The translations under genes were made by a program, and so were the position numbers. A stretch of 6,707 bases of DNA. It comes from Candidatus Apopatocola equi. Its GTDB lineage: Bacteria; Bacillota; Clostridia; Oscillospirales; Oscillospiraceae. Below, one piece after another: positions 5,749 through 6,707 of this stretch (position 1 is its first letter; each line of letters begins with the position of its first letter). The notes below the pieces were generated by a model. The model made no database searches. It was not told the origin of the DNA and was given only the letters and a program-made list of their open reading frames with translations. The DNA is taken from assembly GCA_018065965.1 (NCBI GenBank), contig JAGHSH010000050.1:1-6707 (forward strand), given 5' to 3'.

Positions 5749-6707
5749 TTGGACTCTGAATTCGTTCTTGAAATGAACGGTATAACCAAGCAGTACGGTT
5801 CCAATACCGTGCTGAAGGACGTGACACTTCACGTCCGCCCCGGCGAGATTCACGCTCTTCTGGGCGAGAACGGCGCCGGAAAATCCACGCTGATGAATGT
5901 GCTCTTCGGTATGCCCGTTATCCATTCTACCGGCGGTTTTCAGGGTCAGGTACGTCTGGATGGGGAGGATGTGAAGATCCTCTCTCCCATGGACGCCATG
6001 ACCAAGGGCATCGGTATGGTCCATCAGGAATTCATGCTGATTCCCGGATTCAATATTACGGAAAACATCAAGCTTAACCGTGAAATCTCCCGCCCCTGGT
6101 TTGTCAGTAAGATCATTGGCAAAGACATGGAGCTTTTGGATACACCGGCCATGAAGAAGGACGCCCGCATGGCGCTCGACAGCGTGGGCATGAAGATCTC
6201 CGAGGATGAGCTGGTGAGCACCCTGCCCATCGGCCACATGCAGTTCATCGAGATCGCCCGCGAGATCGACAAGACCGGCGTGAAGGTTCTCGTGTTTGAC
6301 GAGCCTACCGCCGTCCTGACGGAGAGCGAGGCGGCTCAGCTCATCAAGGTCATGAAGAGCATCGCCGCCAAGGGCATTTCCATTATCTTTATCACCCACC
6401 GACTTGAGGAGGTCATGAGCGCGGCCGACACCATCACGGTGCTCCGTGACGGTCAGCTGGTCACCTCTCTTGCCACCAAGGACACCAGCATGGCCGAGAT
6501 CGCCACGCTGATGATCGGCGGCGGCAGCTCCTTCAGCCGTCTGAGCGAGCGCGAGACCCCCTACGCCACCGATAAGATCGCCATGAAGATCCGGCATCTG
6601 GCTGTGGCCATGGCCGGCGAGGAGACCCGGGACATCAACCTTGACGTCCGTGAGGGCGAGATCCTCGGCATCGGCGGTCTGGCCGGACAGGGCAAGATCG
6701 GCCTGCC
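5749..6707 (+). CDS. Sugar/nucleoside-type ABC importer ATPase (tandem-domain, RbsA/MglA-like), 3' end cut off
   Basis: The frame stays open to the window edge, giving about 319 residues of a protein that should be near 500. Domain 1 has Walker A GENGAGKST at 39-47, the Q-loop glutamine at Q93 in MVHQEF, a degenerate signature LPIGHMQFIEIA at 159-170 (Pro where Ser is usual), Walker B LVFDEP at 181-186 and switch H217 in ITHRLEE. A second domain begins near 280, with GLAGQGK at 310-316 as its Walker A-like loop. Two fused ABC domains mark the RbsA/MglA/YufO class, which energises importers of sugars or nucleosides with two permeases. The start is TTG at 5749: GGAGGG lies 8 nt upstream, and no ATG or GTG occurs in frame back to the stop at 5662. 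ATG 5773 would remove the first strand. It follows the DUF3798-like lipoprotein by 170 nt with no promoter seen between, so it probably depends on read-through. Confidence 0.9.
   Translation, partial: MDSEFVLEMNGITKQYGSNTVLKDVTLHVRPGEIHALLGENGAGKSTLMNVLFGMPVIHSTGGFQGQVRLDGEDVKILSPMDAMTKGIGMVHQEFMLIPGFNITENIKLNREISRPWFVSKIIGKDMELLDTPAMKKDARMALDSVGMKISEDELVSTLPIGHMQFIEIAREIDKTGVKVLVFDEPTAVLTESEAAQLIKVMKSIAAKGISIIFITHRLEEVMSAADTITVLRDGQLVTSLATKDTSMAEIATLMIGGGSSFSRLSERETPYATDKIAMKIRHLAVAMAGEETRDINLDVREGEILGIGGLAGQGKIGL

Noticed and set aside
5719..6597. Minus-strand open frame of 292 codons
   Set aside because: It lies opposite the ABC ATPase, whose Walker motifs prove the plus-strand reading. 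No domain or ribosome site supports it.

Overview
This window looks like chromosomal DNA from a GC-rich Clostridia-type Firmicute, probably an Oscillospirales-like gut anaerobe. The evidence is strong purine-rich Shine-Dalgarno sites before every gene, sigma-A promoters with 17-bp spacers, a YtrA-type GntR regulator, and a Gram-positive-style lipoprotein feeding an ABC importer. The taxon is an inference from style, since there is no rRNA or marker gene here. Seven genes are visible: six complete and one cut by the right edge. No tRNA, rRNA, CRISPR array, insertion sequence or phage gene was seen.

Left block (minus strand, 2160 down to 84): a compact three-gene operon encoding a YtrA-subfamily GntR repressor (2095-1733), an ABC ATPase (1736-1023) and a six-helix ABC-2-type permease (1020-205). 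It has a consensus promoter, an inverted repeat overlapping the -10 and the start of transcription (probable autoregulatory operator), and a clear intrinsic terminator at 84-127. By family analogy it is an inducible export or envelope-stress ABC system. A further hairpin at 16-55 probably ends an unseen plus-strand gene to the left.

Middle block (plus strand, 2220-4202): a divergent operon of thioredoxin reductase (trxB), a single-domain CYTH/triphosphate-tunnel enzyme, and a GreA-family transcription factor with an unusual N-terminus. The genes are 3 nt apart and then overlap by 8 nt. The promoter is near-consensus, and its -10 box sits inside a perfect 17-bp palindrome. The set combines thiol redox, polyphosphate or nucleotide-triphosphate chemistry and transcription elongation.

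Right block (plus strand, 4245-6707): a strong promoter and a leader of about 85 nt precede a DUF3798-like substrate-binding lipoprotein whose codon use suggests high expression. A terminator-like hairpin follows, and then a TTG-started, RbsA/MglA-like tandem ABC ATPase that runs off the window. The permeases are presumably just outside. This incomplete importer, whose ligand is unknown, is the least characterised system here and the best candidate for new biology.
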